Shown here: in pieces, positions 39,012 to 48,365 of the stretch
How the letters are laid out: each line of letters opens with the position of its first letter
Position numbering within the stretch: the first letter of the stretch is position 1
DNA from: JAVVHH01 sp963848035
GTDB taxonomy: Bacteria; Pseudomonadota; Alphaproteobacteria; Acetobacterales; Acetobacteraceae
NCBI GenBank assembly: GCA_963848035.1
Contig: CAWKCD010000001.1
Location: 1,426,001-1,490,000, forward strand
DNA: 64,000 nucleotides
Direction of reading: 5' to 3'
The notes under the pieces: model-generated
Databases searched by the model: none
Told to the model about the DNA's origin: nothing
Seen by the model: the letters and a program-made list of their open reading frames with translations, nothing else
Position numbers and translations under genes: made by a program

Positions 39012-40274
39012 TCAGGGACGCACCTGGCCGGTGCCCTGGACGACGTAGCGGAACGTGGTGAGCTGCTCGACGCCGACCGGGCCGCGCGCGTGCATCCGCC
39101 CGGTGGCGATCCCGATCTCGGCGCCGAAGCCGAACTCGCCGCCGTCGCAGAACTGCGTCGATGCATTCCACAGCGCCACCGCGCTCGTCACGCGCGCGAG
39201 GAAGTGGTCGGCCGCTTCCTGGTCCGCGGTGATGATCGCCTCGGTGTGCTCGCTACCGAAGCGGGCGATGTGTGCCAGCGCAGCATCGACGCCGTCGACG
39301 ACCGCGATGTTGAGAACGGCGTCGAGCCACTCGGTGGCGAAATCCGCCTCGGTCGCGGCCGGCAGGCTCGGCACGATGGCGCGGGCCCGCTCGTCGGCAC
39401 GGAAGCCGCAACCGAGCGCGGCGAGATCCGCCACCAGCAGCGGCAGCATCGCCGGCGCGCAGGCCTGGTCGATCAGCAGCGTCTCGGTCGCGCCGCAAAC
39501 GCCGGTGCGCCGCATCTTGGCGTTGGCGAGCACAGAGCGCGCCATTGCGATGTCAGCCGCCTCATGGACATAGGTGTGGCAGAGGCCCTCCGCGTGCGCG
39601 AGCACCGGCACGCGGGCCTCGCGCTGGACACGCTCGACCAGCGAACGGCCGCCGCGCGGGATGATAAGGTCGATGCTGCCGCTGCCCGCGAGCATCGCCG
39701 CGACGTAGAGCCGATCCGCCGCTGGTGGCGACTGGACCGCCGCCTCCGGCAGCCCGGCCGCCGCAAGCCCATGTCGCATCGCGATCTGGATCGCCGCCGC
39801 CGAGCGATGGCTGTCCGAGCCGCCGCGCAGGATCGCCGCATTGCCGGACTTCAGGCACAGCCCGGCGGCGTCGGCGCCGACGTTCGGCCGGCTCTCGTAG
39901 ATCATGCCGACCACGCCGAGGGGCTGCGGGATGCGCCGGAAGCGAAGACCGTTCGGCCGCGTCCATTCCGCCAAAGTGCGCGCCAACGGGTCGGGCAGGG
40001 CCGCGACCTCCTCGAGCCCGCGCGCCATGGCCTCCACCCGCGCCGGCGTCAGCAACAGCCGGTCGCGGAACGACGACGAGCCCTGAAAGTCGGCGACATC
40101 GGCCTCGTTGGCGGCCAGGATCGACTCCGACGTGTCGCGCAACGCCCGCGCGGCGCCCGACAGCGCCTCGTTGCGCTGCTCATCCGGCGCGACGGCTAGT
40201 ATGGCCGACGCCGCCCGGGCCTTCGGCCCCGCCTCGCGCAGCCAGGCCGCGCCCTGATCCGAGTCCCAGTTCAT
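39012..40274 (-). CDS. proA: Gamma-glutamyl phosphate reductase
   Basis: Second enzyme of proline synthesis. The aldehyde-dehydrogenase-fold protein has 420 residues with the catalytic Cys in RRTGVCGATETLL and the NADPH region IYESRPNVGADAAGLCLKSG. proB, often directly upstream, is absent in this window; an EamA gene on the other strand occupies that place. Downstream nadD and rsfS keep the usual order. Confidence 0.95.
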   Translation of the reverse strand: MNWDSDQGAAWLREAGPKARAASAILAVAPDEQRNEALSGAARALRDTSESILAANEADVADFQGSSSFRDRLLLTPARVEAMARGLEEVAALPDPLARTLAEWTRPNGLRFRRIPQPLGVVGMIYESRPNVGADAAGLCLKSGNAAILRGGSDSHRSAAAIQIAMRHGLAAAGLPEAAVQSPPAADRLYVAAMLAGSGSIDLIIPRGGRSLVERVQREARVPVLAHAEGLCHTYVHEAADIAMARSVLANAKMRRTGVCGATETLLIDQACAPAMLPLLVADLAALGCGFRADERARAIVPSLPAATEADFATEWLDAVLNIAVVDGVDAALAHIARFGSEHTEAIITADQEAADHFLARVTSAVALWNASTQFCDGGEFGFGAEIGIATGRMHARGPVGVEQLTTFRYVVQGTGQVRP

Positions 40275-40345
40275 CGCTTGATTTTGCCGATCCCCGGGCC
40301 GCCGCGCCAGAGCCTTCCGACGCGAGGCAGCGGCGCTGGCCCGGA

Positions 40346-41284
40346 ATGGTTCACATTATGCTAAGCCTGGCCACGATGCCGTCCGCCGCGCTCAGCCCCC
40401 CGCGCCCGAAAACGTGGCTCGGCTACGTCTATGCTTTCGCAACGGTGCTGCTCTGGGCCGGGTTCAGCCTGTCCGGCAGATATGCGGCGCTCGGCGGCGG
40501 CGTGCGGCTGACGCCCTGGGATCTCGGCGCGCTGCGCTACTCGGTCTCCTTCGTGATCGCGTTGACGGCGCTGTCGCTCGGCCACGGACGCGGTCTGCCG
40601 TGGAAACGTGGGCTGGGCACGGCGGTGCTGGCCGGGCTGCTGTTTCCGCTGCCGTCCTACCTCGGCTTCACCTTCGCGCCGGCGGCGCATGGCGCCGTGA
40701 TCCTGTCCGGCGGACTACCGTTCTTCGTCGCGATCGGTTCGTGGGCGATCACCGGCGAGCGCTGGAACCGTGCACGCGTGATCAGCCTGCTCGTCCTGCT
40801 CGCGGGCATGCTGCTGATCGGCTACGAGGCATACGGCCGCGGCACCCGCCCCGGCGCTTGGCGCGGCGACCTCCTGTTCGTGGTCTCGTCGGTCGCCTGG
40901 GCGGCCTACACGCTCGCGGCGCGAAGCTGGCGCTCGACCCCGTGGCAAGCCGTGACCGCGGTAGGCCTTTGGTGCGGTTCGCTCTACCTGCCGGTCTGGT
41001 ACTGGTTGTTGCCGAGCCATCTCGGCCAGGCGCCAATCGGGGAAGTGATCTATCAAGCGGTGTTCCAGGGCTTCCTCGCAGTGGTGGTCTCGCTGATGCT
41101 GTTCATCCGCGCGCTCGCGCTGCTCGGCCCGGCGCGGCTGACCACGATCACGGCTCTGGTCCCGGGTCTGGCCGGCTTGCTCGCGGTGCCGATTCTGGGC
41201 GAGAGCGTAGGCGTGCTGGACCTGGCCGGGCTGGCGCTCGTCAGCCTCGCCGTCGCGCTGGGCGTGCGCGGCGAACGGCGCTAA
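40346..41284 (+). CDS. EamA/DMT family transporter
   Basis: A membrane protein of about 312 residues with roughly ten transmembrane helices in two EamA repeats (for example YVYAFATVLLWAGFSLSGRY and GDLLFVVSSVAWAAYTLAAR). Such proteins export or exchange amino acids or other metabolites; the substrate is unknown. Starts at 40346, 40358 and 40376 are all ATG and none has a clear ribosome site. It is divergent from proA by about 70 bases. Confidence 0.85.
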   Translation: MVHIMLSLATMPSAALSPPRPKTWLGYVYAFATVLLWAGFSLSGRYAALGGGVRLTPWDLGALRYSVSFVIALTALSLGHGRGLPWKRGLGTAVLAGLLFPLPSYLGFTFAPAAHGAVILSGGLPFFVAIGSWAITGERWNRARVISLLVLLAGMLLIGYEAYGRGTRPGAWRGDLLFVVSSVAWAAYTLAARSWRSTPWQAVTAVGLWCGSLYLPVWYWLLPSHLGQAPIGEVIYQAVFQGFLAVVVSLMLFIRALALLGPARLTTITALVPGLAGLLAVPILGESVGVLDLAGLALVSLAVALGVRGERR

Positions 41285-41357
41285 CAATACATCGGTCGGC
41301 GTTCAGCCAATGGTAACCGTTTCACCGTAAACTGGGCGGAACGGAGGAGAATTGACC

Positions 41358-42398
41358 GTGAGGCGCTGGGCGCTCGTTCTGTCTGTATTGACCTGCCCGG
41401 CCTATGCCGCCGAGCCGCCGCATCTGGCTTTCGTGGTCTCGAACAGCGCGTATCAGAACCTGCCGCCGCTCCCGGCGTGTCAGGCCTCCGGTGCGATCGT
41501 GACGGCCGCGCTGAACCGCGCCGGCTGGAGCGTGACGACTTTGCGGGACCCGTCGAATGGACAGCTCGGCGCCGGCCTCGCGCTGTTCGCCGACACGGTC
41601 GCCAAAACGCCCGGGGCCAGTGCGCTGGTCTATGCCTGCGGCTACGCCCAGGCGTTCGAGAGCCGGCTGTTCCTGCTCCCGGCCTCCGCGCGGCTGGTCC
41701 GTGAGACGGATGCGCTGACCGAGGGCGTCGTGCTCCCGTCCCTCACGGGCGTGATCTCGCGCGCCGACATCGCGGCAGGCTTGATCGTCGCCGACCTGAT
41801 CGCGCTTCCCGGTAAGCCCGCCGTTTCGCCGGAAGCCGCGGCGCGGCGCGGGACCAGCCCCCATGCCGGCCTGCTGGTGACCGCATCGGTCGCCGGCGGA
41901 CCGGACGGGCCGACGCCGACTGCGGCCGGGCTCGCCACGACACTCGCCACCCGCGATCTCTCGATCGGCCGGGCGCAAACGCTGATGGCCGAGGCGTTGA
42001 GCACGGCCGGAACGCGCGCCTTCGTCCAGGCGCCGGGCGAGGAATCGTGGCTCGCGGGCGGCCCCCCGCCCGAGCCAGCAGCGCCACCCGCGCCAGAGGC
42101 GCCGAAGCCGCCGCCGGAGCCGACGATCACCGCGGCGCCGATCCCGCCGTCCGAACCGCCTACGCCCCCCGCACCGGCCATAGCGGCCGATCCCACCGCG
42201 CCGGCCACGCTCGGGGATCTCGACCGCCGACGCGTCCAGTTGGCCTTACAGCGGCTGGGCTACTATGCGGGCAGGGTCGACGGCACGTTTGGTCCCGAGA
42301 GCCTGGCGGCCATCCGACGTTACCAGCATGAACTCGGCGCCGAGATGAGCGGCCGCTTGACCGACGCACAGGCGGCGCGCCTGCTCGCGACGCCTTAG
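41358..42398 (+). CDS. Caspase-fold protein lacking catalytic residues, with peptidoglycan-binding domain
   Basis: A secreted 346-residue protein: a signal peptide (WALVLSVLTCPAYA), a caspase/C14-like domain at about residues 20-160 (LAFVVSNSAYQNLPPLP, then ALNRAGWSVTTLRDPSNG), a proline-rich linker, and a C-terminal peptidoglycan-binding domain (LALQRLGYYAGRVDGTFGPE) at about 290-345. In active caspases the catalytic His lies in GHG; here the aligned segment is VYACGYAQAF, and the DACR-like cysteine site is VADLIALPG. So it is probably a catalytically dead binding protein. GTG 41358 follows a GGAGGA box by 9 bases; a TTG 6 bases upstream is also in frame. Confidence 0.75.
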   Translation: MRRWALVLSVLTCPAYAAEPPHLAFVVSNSAYQNLPPLPACQASGAIVTAALNRAGWSVTTLRDPSNGQLGAGLALFADTVAKTPGASALVYACGYAQAFESRLFLLPASARLVRETDALTEGVVLPSLTGVISRADIAAGLIVADLIALPGKPAVSPEAAARRGTSPHAGLLVTASVAGGPDGPTPTAAGLATTLATRDLSIGRAQTLMAEALSTAGTRAFVQAPGEESWLAGGPPPEPAAPPAPEAPKPPPEPTITAAPIPPSEPPTPPAPAIAADPTAPATLGDLDRRRVQLALQRLGYYAGRVDGTFGPESLAAIRRYQHELGAEMSGRLTDAQAARLLATP

Positions 42399-42412
42399 AA
42401 GGACGATCTCCC

Positions 42413-43282
42413 TTGGGTCTACGCGGCAAATTCAACCTGGTGATGGCAGCGGCGTTCCTGATCGGACTCGGCCTGGCCGGCCTGCTCTCCTACACGCTGG
42501 TCCAGGACAACGCCCGGCGCGAAGTGCTGAACGAAGCCGCCGTCATGAACGGGCAGGCCAGCGCCATCAGCGCCTACACTGCCCGCGAGATCGCGCCGCT
42601 GCTTGCCGCCCAGATGAACAGCCGCTTCCTGCCGCAATCCATCCCGGCCTGGTCGGCACAGACGAACTTCCGGACGCTGCAACAGAACTTCCCGGATTAC
42701 AGCTTCCGCACGGTCATGCTGAACCCGACCAATCCTGCCGATCAGGCCACCGGCTGGCAGACCGACGTGATCGACAGCCTCCGCCGAACCAATTCCAAGG
42801 AGCTGGTGATCGAGCGTGACACGCCGACCGGGCGGATTCTCTCGGTCGCCAATCCGATCGTCATCACCGACGGCGCCTGCCTGACCTGCCACTCGACGCC
42901 CGCAGCCGCGCCGGCCTCGATGATCGATCTCTACGGCCCCGACCACGGCTTCAACTGGAAGCTGAACGACGTGCTGGGCGCGCAGATCGTCAGCGTGCCG
43001 ATGCAGGTGCCGCTCGAAAGGGCGCGACAGACCTTCATCACCGTCATGGGCGGGCTGACCGTCGTGTTCCTGGTGGTGATGCTGCTGCTGAACATCATGC
43101 TGACTCGCATCATCATCCAGCCCGTGACGCGGATCGCCGCGTCGGCCAACGAGATCAGCATGGGCAACATGGACACGCCCGAGCTCGTCCTGCGCGGAAA
43201 GGACGAGATCGGCTCGCTTGCCGCGTCGTTCAATCGCATGCGGCGAAGCTTGGCGAACGCGCTGAAAATGCTGGGCGAGTAA
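42413..43282 (+). CDS. Membrane sensor with Tll0287-like (DUF3365) haem domain and HAMP
   Basis: A 289-residue protein: N-terminal transmembrane helix (about 9-29), extracytoplasmic domain with a CLTCH haem c motif at 156-160, second transmembrane helix (about 210-232) and a HAMP domain (about 232-285) reaching the C-terminus. There is no kinase, cyclase or methyl-accepting domain, so it must pass its signal to another protein; the next gene encodes a Ser/Thr kinase. Start TTG 42413 has an AGAAGGA box 8 bases upstream. Redox or gas sensing is inferred from the haem motif. Confidence 0.85.
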   Translation: MGLRGKFNLVMAAAFLIGLGLAGLLSYTLVQDNARREVLNEAAVMNGQASAISAYTAREIAPLLAAQMNSRFLPQSIPAWSAQTNFRTLQQNFPDYSFRTVMLNPTNPADQATGWQTDVIDSLRRTNSKELVIERDTPTGRILSVANPIVITDGACLTCHSTPAAAPASMIDLYGPDHGFNWKLNDVLGAQIVSVPMQVPLERARQTFITVMGGLTVVFLVVMLLLNIMLTRIIIQPVTRIAASANEISMGNMDTPELVLRGKDEIGSLAASFNRMRRSLANALKMLGE

Positions 43283-44581
43283 GTGCCGGACGAACCGCGG
43301 CAGATCGGCCGCTACCGTATCGAATCCGTCCTCGGCCGGGGCGCGATGGGCACCGTCTACCGCGCCCATGACCCGGAGATCGACCGCCCGGTCGCGATCA
43401 AGCTCGTGCATGCCGACCTGCTGCATGGCGAGGAGCGCGAGGAGTTCACCGCCCGCTTCCGCCGCGAGGCGCAGGCCGCCGCCCGTTGCGCGCACCAGAA
43501 CGTGGTCGCCGTCTACGATTTCGCCCTGCACGACGGCAATCCGTATCTCGCGATGGAATTCATCGACGGCGTGACCCTGGCCGCCACGCGCAAGACGGGC
43601 GAAGCGATGAGCCCGGCAATGGCTATTCCCATCGTCACGCAGGTGCTCGCCGGTCTCGGCGCAGCCCACACCACCGGCATCACGCATCGCGACATCAAGC
43701 CGGCCAACATCATGCTGACCCGGACCGGCCTGGCCAAGCTTGCCGATTTCGGCATCTCGCGCATCGACTCATCGTCGCTGACCGGCGAAGGCATGCTCGT
43801 CGGTACGCCCAGCTACATGTCGCCCGAGCAATGCCGCGGCGACACCGTCGATCCCCGCAGCGACCTCTATTCCGTCGGCGTCGTGCTCTACGAGATGCTG
43901 GCTGGCGCCCGGCCCTTCGCCGGGTCGAGCGCGGGCGCGTTGTATGTGCGTCTGGTCAGCGAGGACGCGCCGGATCTGCGCGCGAAGCGCCCCGACCTCC
44001 CGCCCTCCCTCGCCGCCGCGGTCGCGCGCAGCCTGGCCCGCTCGCGCGACGAGCGCTTCCCGACCGCATCGGCCATGGCCGACGCGCTCCGCCAAACGGT
44101 CGGCGCTGCGGAGGCGGTGGACCACACCATCGTCATGCCGGGCCGACCCGAGCCGGTCGCCTCCGGAAGCTTCGATGCGGAGACCGTGGCCGTGCTGGAA
44201 CGCAAACTGGTCGAGCATGTCGGACCGATTGCACGTTACCTGGTGCAGAGCGCGGTGCGCCAATCCAGCGACCTCGACTCGCTTTCGGCCGCCCTGGCCG
44301 CCAAGATCGAGCACCCGGCCGACCGCGACCGCTTCACCCGCGACGTCCGCGCGACGCTGCTGCCGATGGGCAGCACCACCACCGGCAAGGGCCTCACCCT
44401 CGCGCCCGGCGAGCAGGAGCGGCTGCAGACGGCCCTGACCCGCTATCTCGGCCCGGTCGCCCGCGTTCTGATCAAGCGCGCGCTGCCATCGGCGGACTCG
44501 GTCCCGGCGCTATGGCAGAATCTGGCCGGACATATCGACGACACGAAGGACCGCGCCGCCTTCCTGCGCGAGAATGCCTAG
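43283..44581 (+). CDS. Ser/Thr protein kinase with duplicated C-terminal domain
   Basis: A soluble Hanks-type kinase of 432 residues. The kinase domain (about 10-280) has all key motifs: LGRGAMGTVYRA, the VAIK lysine, HRDIKPANIM, ADFGISR and YMSPEQ. No transmembrane helix follows. The C-terminus contains two copies of a roughly 50-residue unit: VEHVGPIARYLVQSAV...DRDRF and TRYLGPVARVLIKRAL...DRAAF. GTG start immediately after the stop of the sensor gene, so the pair is co-translated. A similar GPxAR unit is common in bacterial kinases and cyclases; its role is unknown to me. Confidence 0.9.
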   Translation: MPDEPRQIGRYRIESVLGRGAMGTVYRAHDPEIDRPVAIKLVHADLLHGEEREEFTARFRREAQAAARCAHQNVVAVYDFALHDGNPYLAMEFIDGVTLAATRKTGEAMSPAMAIPIVTQVLAGLGAAHTTGITHRDIKPANIMLTRTGLAKLADFGISRIDSSSLTGEGMLVGTPSYMSPEQCRGDTVDPRSDLYSVGVVLYEMLAGARPFAGSSAGALYVRLVSEDAPDLRAKRPDLPPSLAAAVARSLARSRDERFPTASAMADALRQTVGAAEAVDHTIVMPGRPEPVASGSFDAETVAVLERKLVEHVGPIARYLVQSAVRQSSDLDSLSAALAAKIEHPADRDRFTRDVRATLLPMGSTTTGKGLTLAPGEQERLQTALTRYLGPVARVLIKRALPSADSVPALWQNLAGHIDDTKDRAAFLRENA

Positions 44582-45246
44582 CTGTCGGAGTAGCGCTGCT
44601 CCGTCCACGGGTCGCCGCGGTCATGATAGCCGCGCTCTTCCCAATAGCTCGGCCGATCCTCGGCCAGCAGCTCGATCCGGTGCAGCCATTTGGCGCTTTT
44701 CCAGAAATAGAGATGCGGCACCAGCAGCCGCACCGGGCCGCCATGCTCGCACCGGCAGCGGCGCCCCGTTCCAGCGAATGCGCGATGATCGCATCCTCCG
44801 CGGCGAAATCCTCCAGCGGCAGGTTGGTCGTGTAGCCGTCATAAGCTGTGCAGCACGACGAAGCGCGCCTCCGGCTTCGGCCGCGACCACCGCCAGCACG
44901 TCACGCGTCGCGACGCCCTCCCATGCATTGTCGTAGCGCGACCAGGTGGTCACGCAGTGGATGTCGGTCGTCTCCTTGCGCTGCGGCAGCGCCATGAACG
45001 CCGGCCCAATCCCAGGTCAGCTGCTCGGCTCGACCAGCCCGAACACCCGCAACTCCCACTCGTCCGTGCGCGATCTTCGGCTGCACGCCCAGATCCAGCA
45101 CCGGCCAATCCCGCACCAGATGCTGACCCGGCGGCAGCCGATCCTCGCCCTGCCGCGCCGTCCGCCCGGTCAGGAACCGGCCCTCTTGCGCCCAGCGCTG
45201 CTTGGTTCGGGTGAGCTTGCTCTCGCTCGGGCGTCGTATCGCTCAT
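44578..45246 (-). pseudogene. Sulfite oxidase-like molybdopterin protein, about eight frameshifts
   Basis: The fragments reassemble into a small YuiH/sulfite-oxidase-like molybdopterin-binding protein: EGRFLTGRTARQGEDRLPPG, VRDWPVLDLGVQPKIAH, TTDIHCVTTWSRYDNAWEGV (the Cys that ligates molybdenum), LVPHLYFWKSAKWLHRIELL and ending TEQRYSDS. About eight single-base shifts occur in 670 bases, for instance near 45020, 45055, 44990, 44870 and 44760. The residues between shifts fit the family exactly, so these look like sequence errors. Its start overlaps the stop of the upstream LLM gene (ATGA). Confidence 0.8.
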
Positions 45247-46266
45247 GCCGCCGCTCTCTCGCTGCAGCCCGGTGACTGGCCGATCCAGCCAGCATCTCGT
45301 AGGAGCGGATGCGCGCCGACCTGGTCGTAGATCGCGCCGGCGACCATCAGCTCGTCCGCCCCGGTCTGCGTCGACGAAGCGCTGCGATCCCGCGCCGCAC
45401 CGTCTCACGGCGAGCCCACGAAGGAGCACGCCAGCATCCGGCTCGCCTGCGCCTTCTCGTGCGGCTCCCAATAGTGGTCGATGTCGTCGATCGGCGGCGC
45501 CAGCTTGCCGCGCGTGCTGCGCAGCATGTTGGTGAAGCTCTGCTGCGATCGAGGTGAACAGCCGCCGGGCTTCGTCATCGGTGTCGGCGGCGATCACGTT
45601 GCAGCCGACCATCGCATACGGCTCGGCGAGCTGCGCCGAGGGCCGGAACTGCTCGCGATAGGTCTGCAGCGCCGGCAGCAGCGCATCGGGCGCAAAATGC
45701 GAGGCGAACGCGTACGGCAGGCCGAGAGCGGCGGCGAGCTGGGCGCCGAACAGGCTGGAGCCGAGGATCCAGAGCGGCACGTTGCTGTCCGTGCCCGGCA
45801 CGGCCTGGATCGCGCTGGCCGGGCTGCGCCGGGCCGAGCAGCGCCTGCAGCTCCATCACGTCCTGCGGGAAGCGGTCCGACGATCGCCGGGATCGCGCCG
45901 CATGCGCGCGCCAGGTGCGCTGATCGGTGCCGGGCGCGCGGCCGAGCCCGAGATCGATGCGGCCGGGGAACAGCGCCTCCAGCGTGCCGAACTGCTCGGC
46001 GATGATCAGCGGCGAGTGGTTCGGCAGCATGATGCCGCCGGCGCCGATGCGGATGCGTCGACGTGCCGCGCGCCGACATAGCCGATGCGCGACCGCGGTC
46101 GCCGCGCTGGCGATGCCGATCATGTTGTGGTGCTCGGCCATCCAGTAACGGTTGTAGCCCCAGCCGTTCCGCATGCTGCGCGAGTTCGCGCGGCGCGCCG
46201 CAGCGCGTCGCCGGGGGTGGCGCCATCCGGCACCGGGGCGAGATCGAGAATCGAGAGCGGCGGCAT
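45243..46266 (-). pseudogene. LLM-class flavin-dependent oxidoreductase, multiply frameshifted
   Basis: Bacterial luciferase-like monooxygenase of the MsnO8-like type. Pieces in different frames give MPPLSILDLAPVPDGATPGD, RYWMAEHHNMIGIASAATAV, IRIGAGGIMLPNHSPLIIAE, GRIDLGLGRAPGTDQ, VPLWILGSSLFGAQLAAALG and a C-terminal SRMLACSFVGSP region. At least seven frame changes are needed. It ends with an ATGA overlap onto the molybdopterin-protein gene, so the two were translated together. The substrate is unknown. Confidence 0.78.
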
Positions 46267-46342
46267 GTGCTGCACCTCCTGCTTCGCCGAAATATCGGGG
46301 GTGGCGTTGCCGCTTGCAACCCGGGTCGGCCACGCTGGGGAC

Positions 46343-47691
46343 ATGAAGCAGATCCGCCTCAATGCCTTCGACATGAACTGCGTCGGCCACATCCAGCAAG
46401 GATTGTGGCGCCATCCGCGCGACCGCTCCGCCGATTACACCAGCCTCGAACACTGGACCGGCCTCGCCCGCCTGCTCGAGCGCGGCCTGTTCGACGGCCT
46501 GTTCCTGGCCGACGTGCTCGGCGTCTACGACGTCCATGGCGGCTAGCCCGGCGCCGGCGATCGCAGCACGCGGTGCAGGTCCCGGTCGACGACCCGCTGC
46601 TGCTGATCCCCGCCATGGCCGTCGTGACCGAGCATCTCGGCTTCGGCGTCACCGCCAACCTCAGCTACGAGCCGCCCTTCACCTTCGCCCGCCGCATGTC
46701 GACGCTCGACCACCTGACGCGCGGCCGCATCGGCTGGAACATCGTCACCGGCTACCTCGACAGCGCCGCCCGCGCCATGGGCCAGGACCGGCAGCGCGCG
46801 CATGACGACCGCTACGACGTCGCCGACGACTACATGCAGGCGGTCTACACGCTGTGGGAGGGCAGCTGGGCCGAGGGCGCGGTGCTGCGCGACCGCGAGA
46901 GCCGGCGTCTATGCCGACCCCGCTCGCGTGCGCACCGTCCGCCACGACGGGCCGCATGTACCGGATGGAGGCGGTGCATCTCGTGCGAGCCGTCGCCGCA
47001 GCGCACGCCGGTGCTTTATCAGGCCGGCTCGTCCGGACGCGGCAAGCAGTTCGCCGGGCTGCATGCGGAGTGCGTGTTCCTCAACGGACAGGCCAAGCCG
47101 GCGGTGCGCAGCGCATGTCGACGAGCATCCGCAGGCCGCCGCAGTCGGCCGGGCGCGCGGCCGGCGACGTGCTGGCTTTCGTCGGCGCGACCGTGATCGT
47201 GGCCGAAACCGAGGCGCTCGCGGAGGCCAAGCTGGCGGATTATCGGCGTTACGCCTCGCCCGAGGCCGCGCTGGTGCATGCCTCCGCTTCGATGGGCATC
47301 GATCTCGACAAGTTCGGCATGGACGAGCCGATCGGTGGCGACGAGCAACGCCATCACCTCGAACCTGGCGGCGCTGGCGCAGGGTATGACCAAGCGCAAG
47401 CTGATCGACCGCATGGTGCTCGGCAGCCGGCAGCCGCCGATCGTCGGCTCGGCGACCGACGTCGCGGACGAGCTGATCTCCTGGGTCGAGCAGGCCGATG
47501 TCGACGGCTTCATCCTGTCGCGCACGGTCACGCCGGAGTGCTTCGAGGATTTCGTCGAGCTGGTCGTGCCCGAGCTGCAGCGGCGCGGGGTCTACAAGGA
47601 GGCCTATGCGCCCGGCACGTTGCGCGAGAAGCTGTTCGGCGCCGAGCGCCTGTTGCCCGCGACGCATCCGGCCTCGGCCTTGCGCAACTGA
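46343..47691 (+). pseudogene. NtaA/SnaA/DszA-type flavin monooxygenase, multiply frameshifted
   Basis: A family of FMNH2-dependent monooxygenases acting on nitrilotriacetate, sulfones and similar compounds. It starts MKQIRLNAFDMNCVGHIQQG; other pieces include YEPPFTFARRMSTLDHLTRG, RIGWNIVTGYLDSAARAMGQ, LYQAGSSGRGKQFAGLHAEC and DVADELISWVEQADVDGFIL. Breaks near 46545-46570, 46905-46960, 46990, 47115 and 47345 (about seven). Reconnected length is about 450 residues, normal for the family. It is divergent from the other LLM gene by 76 bases. Confidence 0.8.
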
Positions 47692-47731
47692 GGCGTTCTC
47701 ATCGCGCGCGCTCGATCCTAGACTGCAACGC

Positions 47732-48361
47732 ATGTATACGCCGCCCGCCTTCCGAGACGACGACCTCCCGCGGATTCAGGCCGCGATCCACGATTCCCGG
47801 CTGGCCACGTTGGTCACCGCGACGGCGAACGGGATTATCGGCACGCCGTTGCCGCTCATGATCGACCCGTCCGAAGGCGAACTCGGCACGCTGTATGGCC
47901 ATGTCGCCAAGGCCAACGAGCAGTGGCGGCTGCCCGCGATCGGCGAGGCGCTCGCTGTGTTCATGGGGCCGGACGCCTATGTGACGCCCTCCTGGTATGC
48001 CTCCAAACGCGAGCACGGCAAGGTCGTGCCGACCTGGAACTATGTCGCGATCCACGCTTATGGTCCGGCGGAGTTCTTCGAGGATGCCGACCGTCTGCTC
48101 GCGGTGGTGACGCGGCTGACCAACCATCACGAGAGCAAGCGCGCCGAGCAATGGGCCGTGTCGGACGCGCCGGCGCCGTTCATCGCCGCCCAGCTCAAGG
48201 GGATCGTCGGCCTGCGCATGCCGATCACGCGCCTCGAGGGCAAGCGCAAGCTGAGCCAGAACCGCGCGGAGAACGACCGCGCCGGCGTGGCCGCCGGGTT
48301 GGGCGAGAGCGCCGATCCCGCGGACCTGGCGATGGCAGCGCTGATCCCGACCGGCGTCTGA
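47732..48361 (+). CDS. PaiB-type FMN-binding protein
   Basis: A 209-residue split-barrel protein of the PaiB/protease synthase regulator family (FMN-binding negative transcriptional regulator). Typical segments are MYTPPAFRDDDLPRIQAAIH, LYGHVAKANEQWR, PTWNYVAIHAYGP and KLSQNRAENDRAGV. PaiB represses sporulation and protease genes in Bacillus; a regulatory role in Proteobacteria is unproven. ATG 47732, 41 bases after the DszA-like gene. The last bases lie 4 bases from the convergent dehydrogenase gene. Confidence 0.88.
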   Translation: MYTPPAFRDDDLPRIQAAIHDSRLATLVTATANGIIGTPLPLMIDPSEGELGTLYGHVAKANEQWRLPAIGEALAVFMGPDAYVTPSWYASKREHGKVVPTWNYVAIHAYGPAEFFEDADRLLAVVTRLTNHHESKRAEQWAVSDAPAPFIAAQLKGIVGLRMPITRLEGKRKLSQNRAENDRAGVAAGLGESADPADLAMAALIPTGV

Positions 48362-48365
48362 TCCG

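Noticed and set aside
42050..42210. Proline-rich repeats as a CRISPR or tandem repeat array
   Set aside because: It is a low-complexity Pro/Ala/Glu linker in the pseudo-caspase protein with no regular repeat unit.
44578..47691. Programmed frameshifting or recoding
   Set aside because: Too many shifts at unrelated, non-slippery positions and in both directions; errors or decay are simpler.
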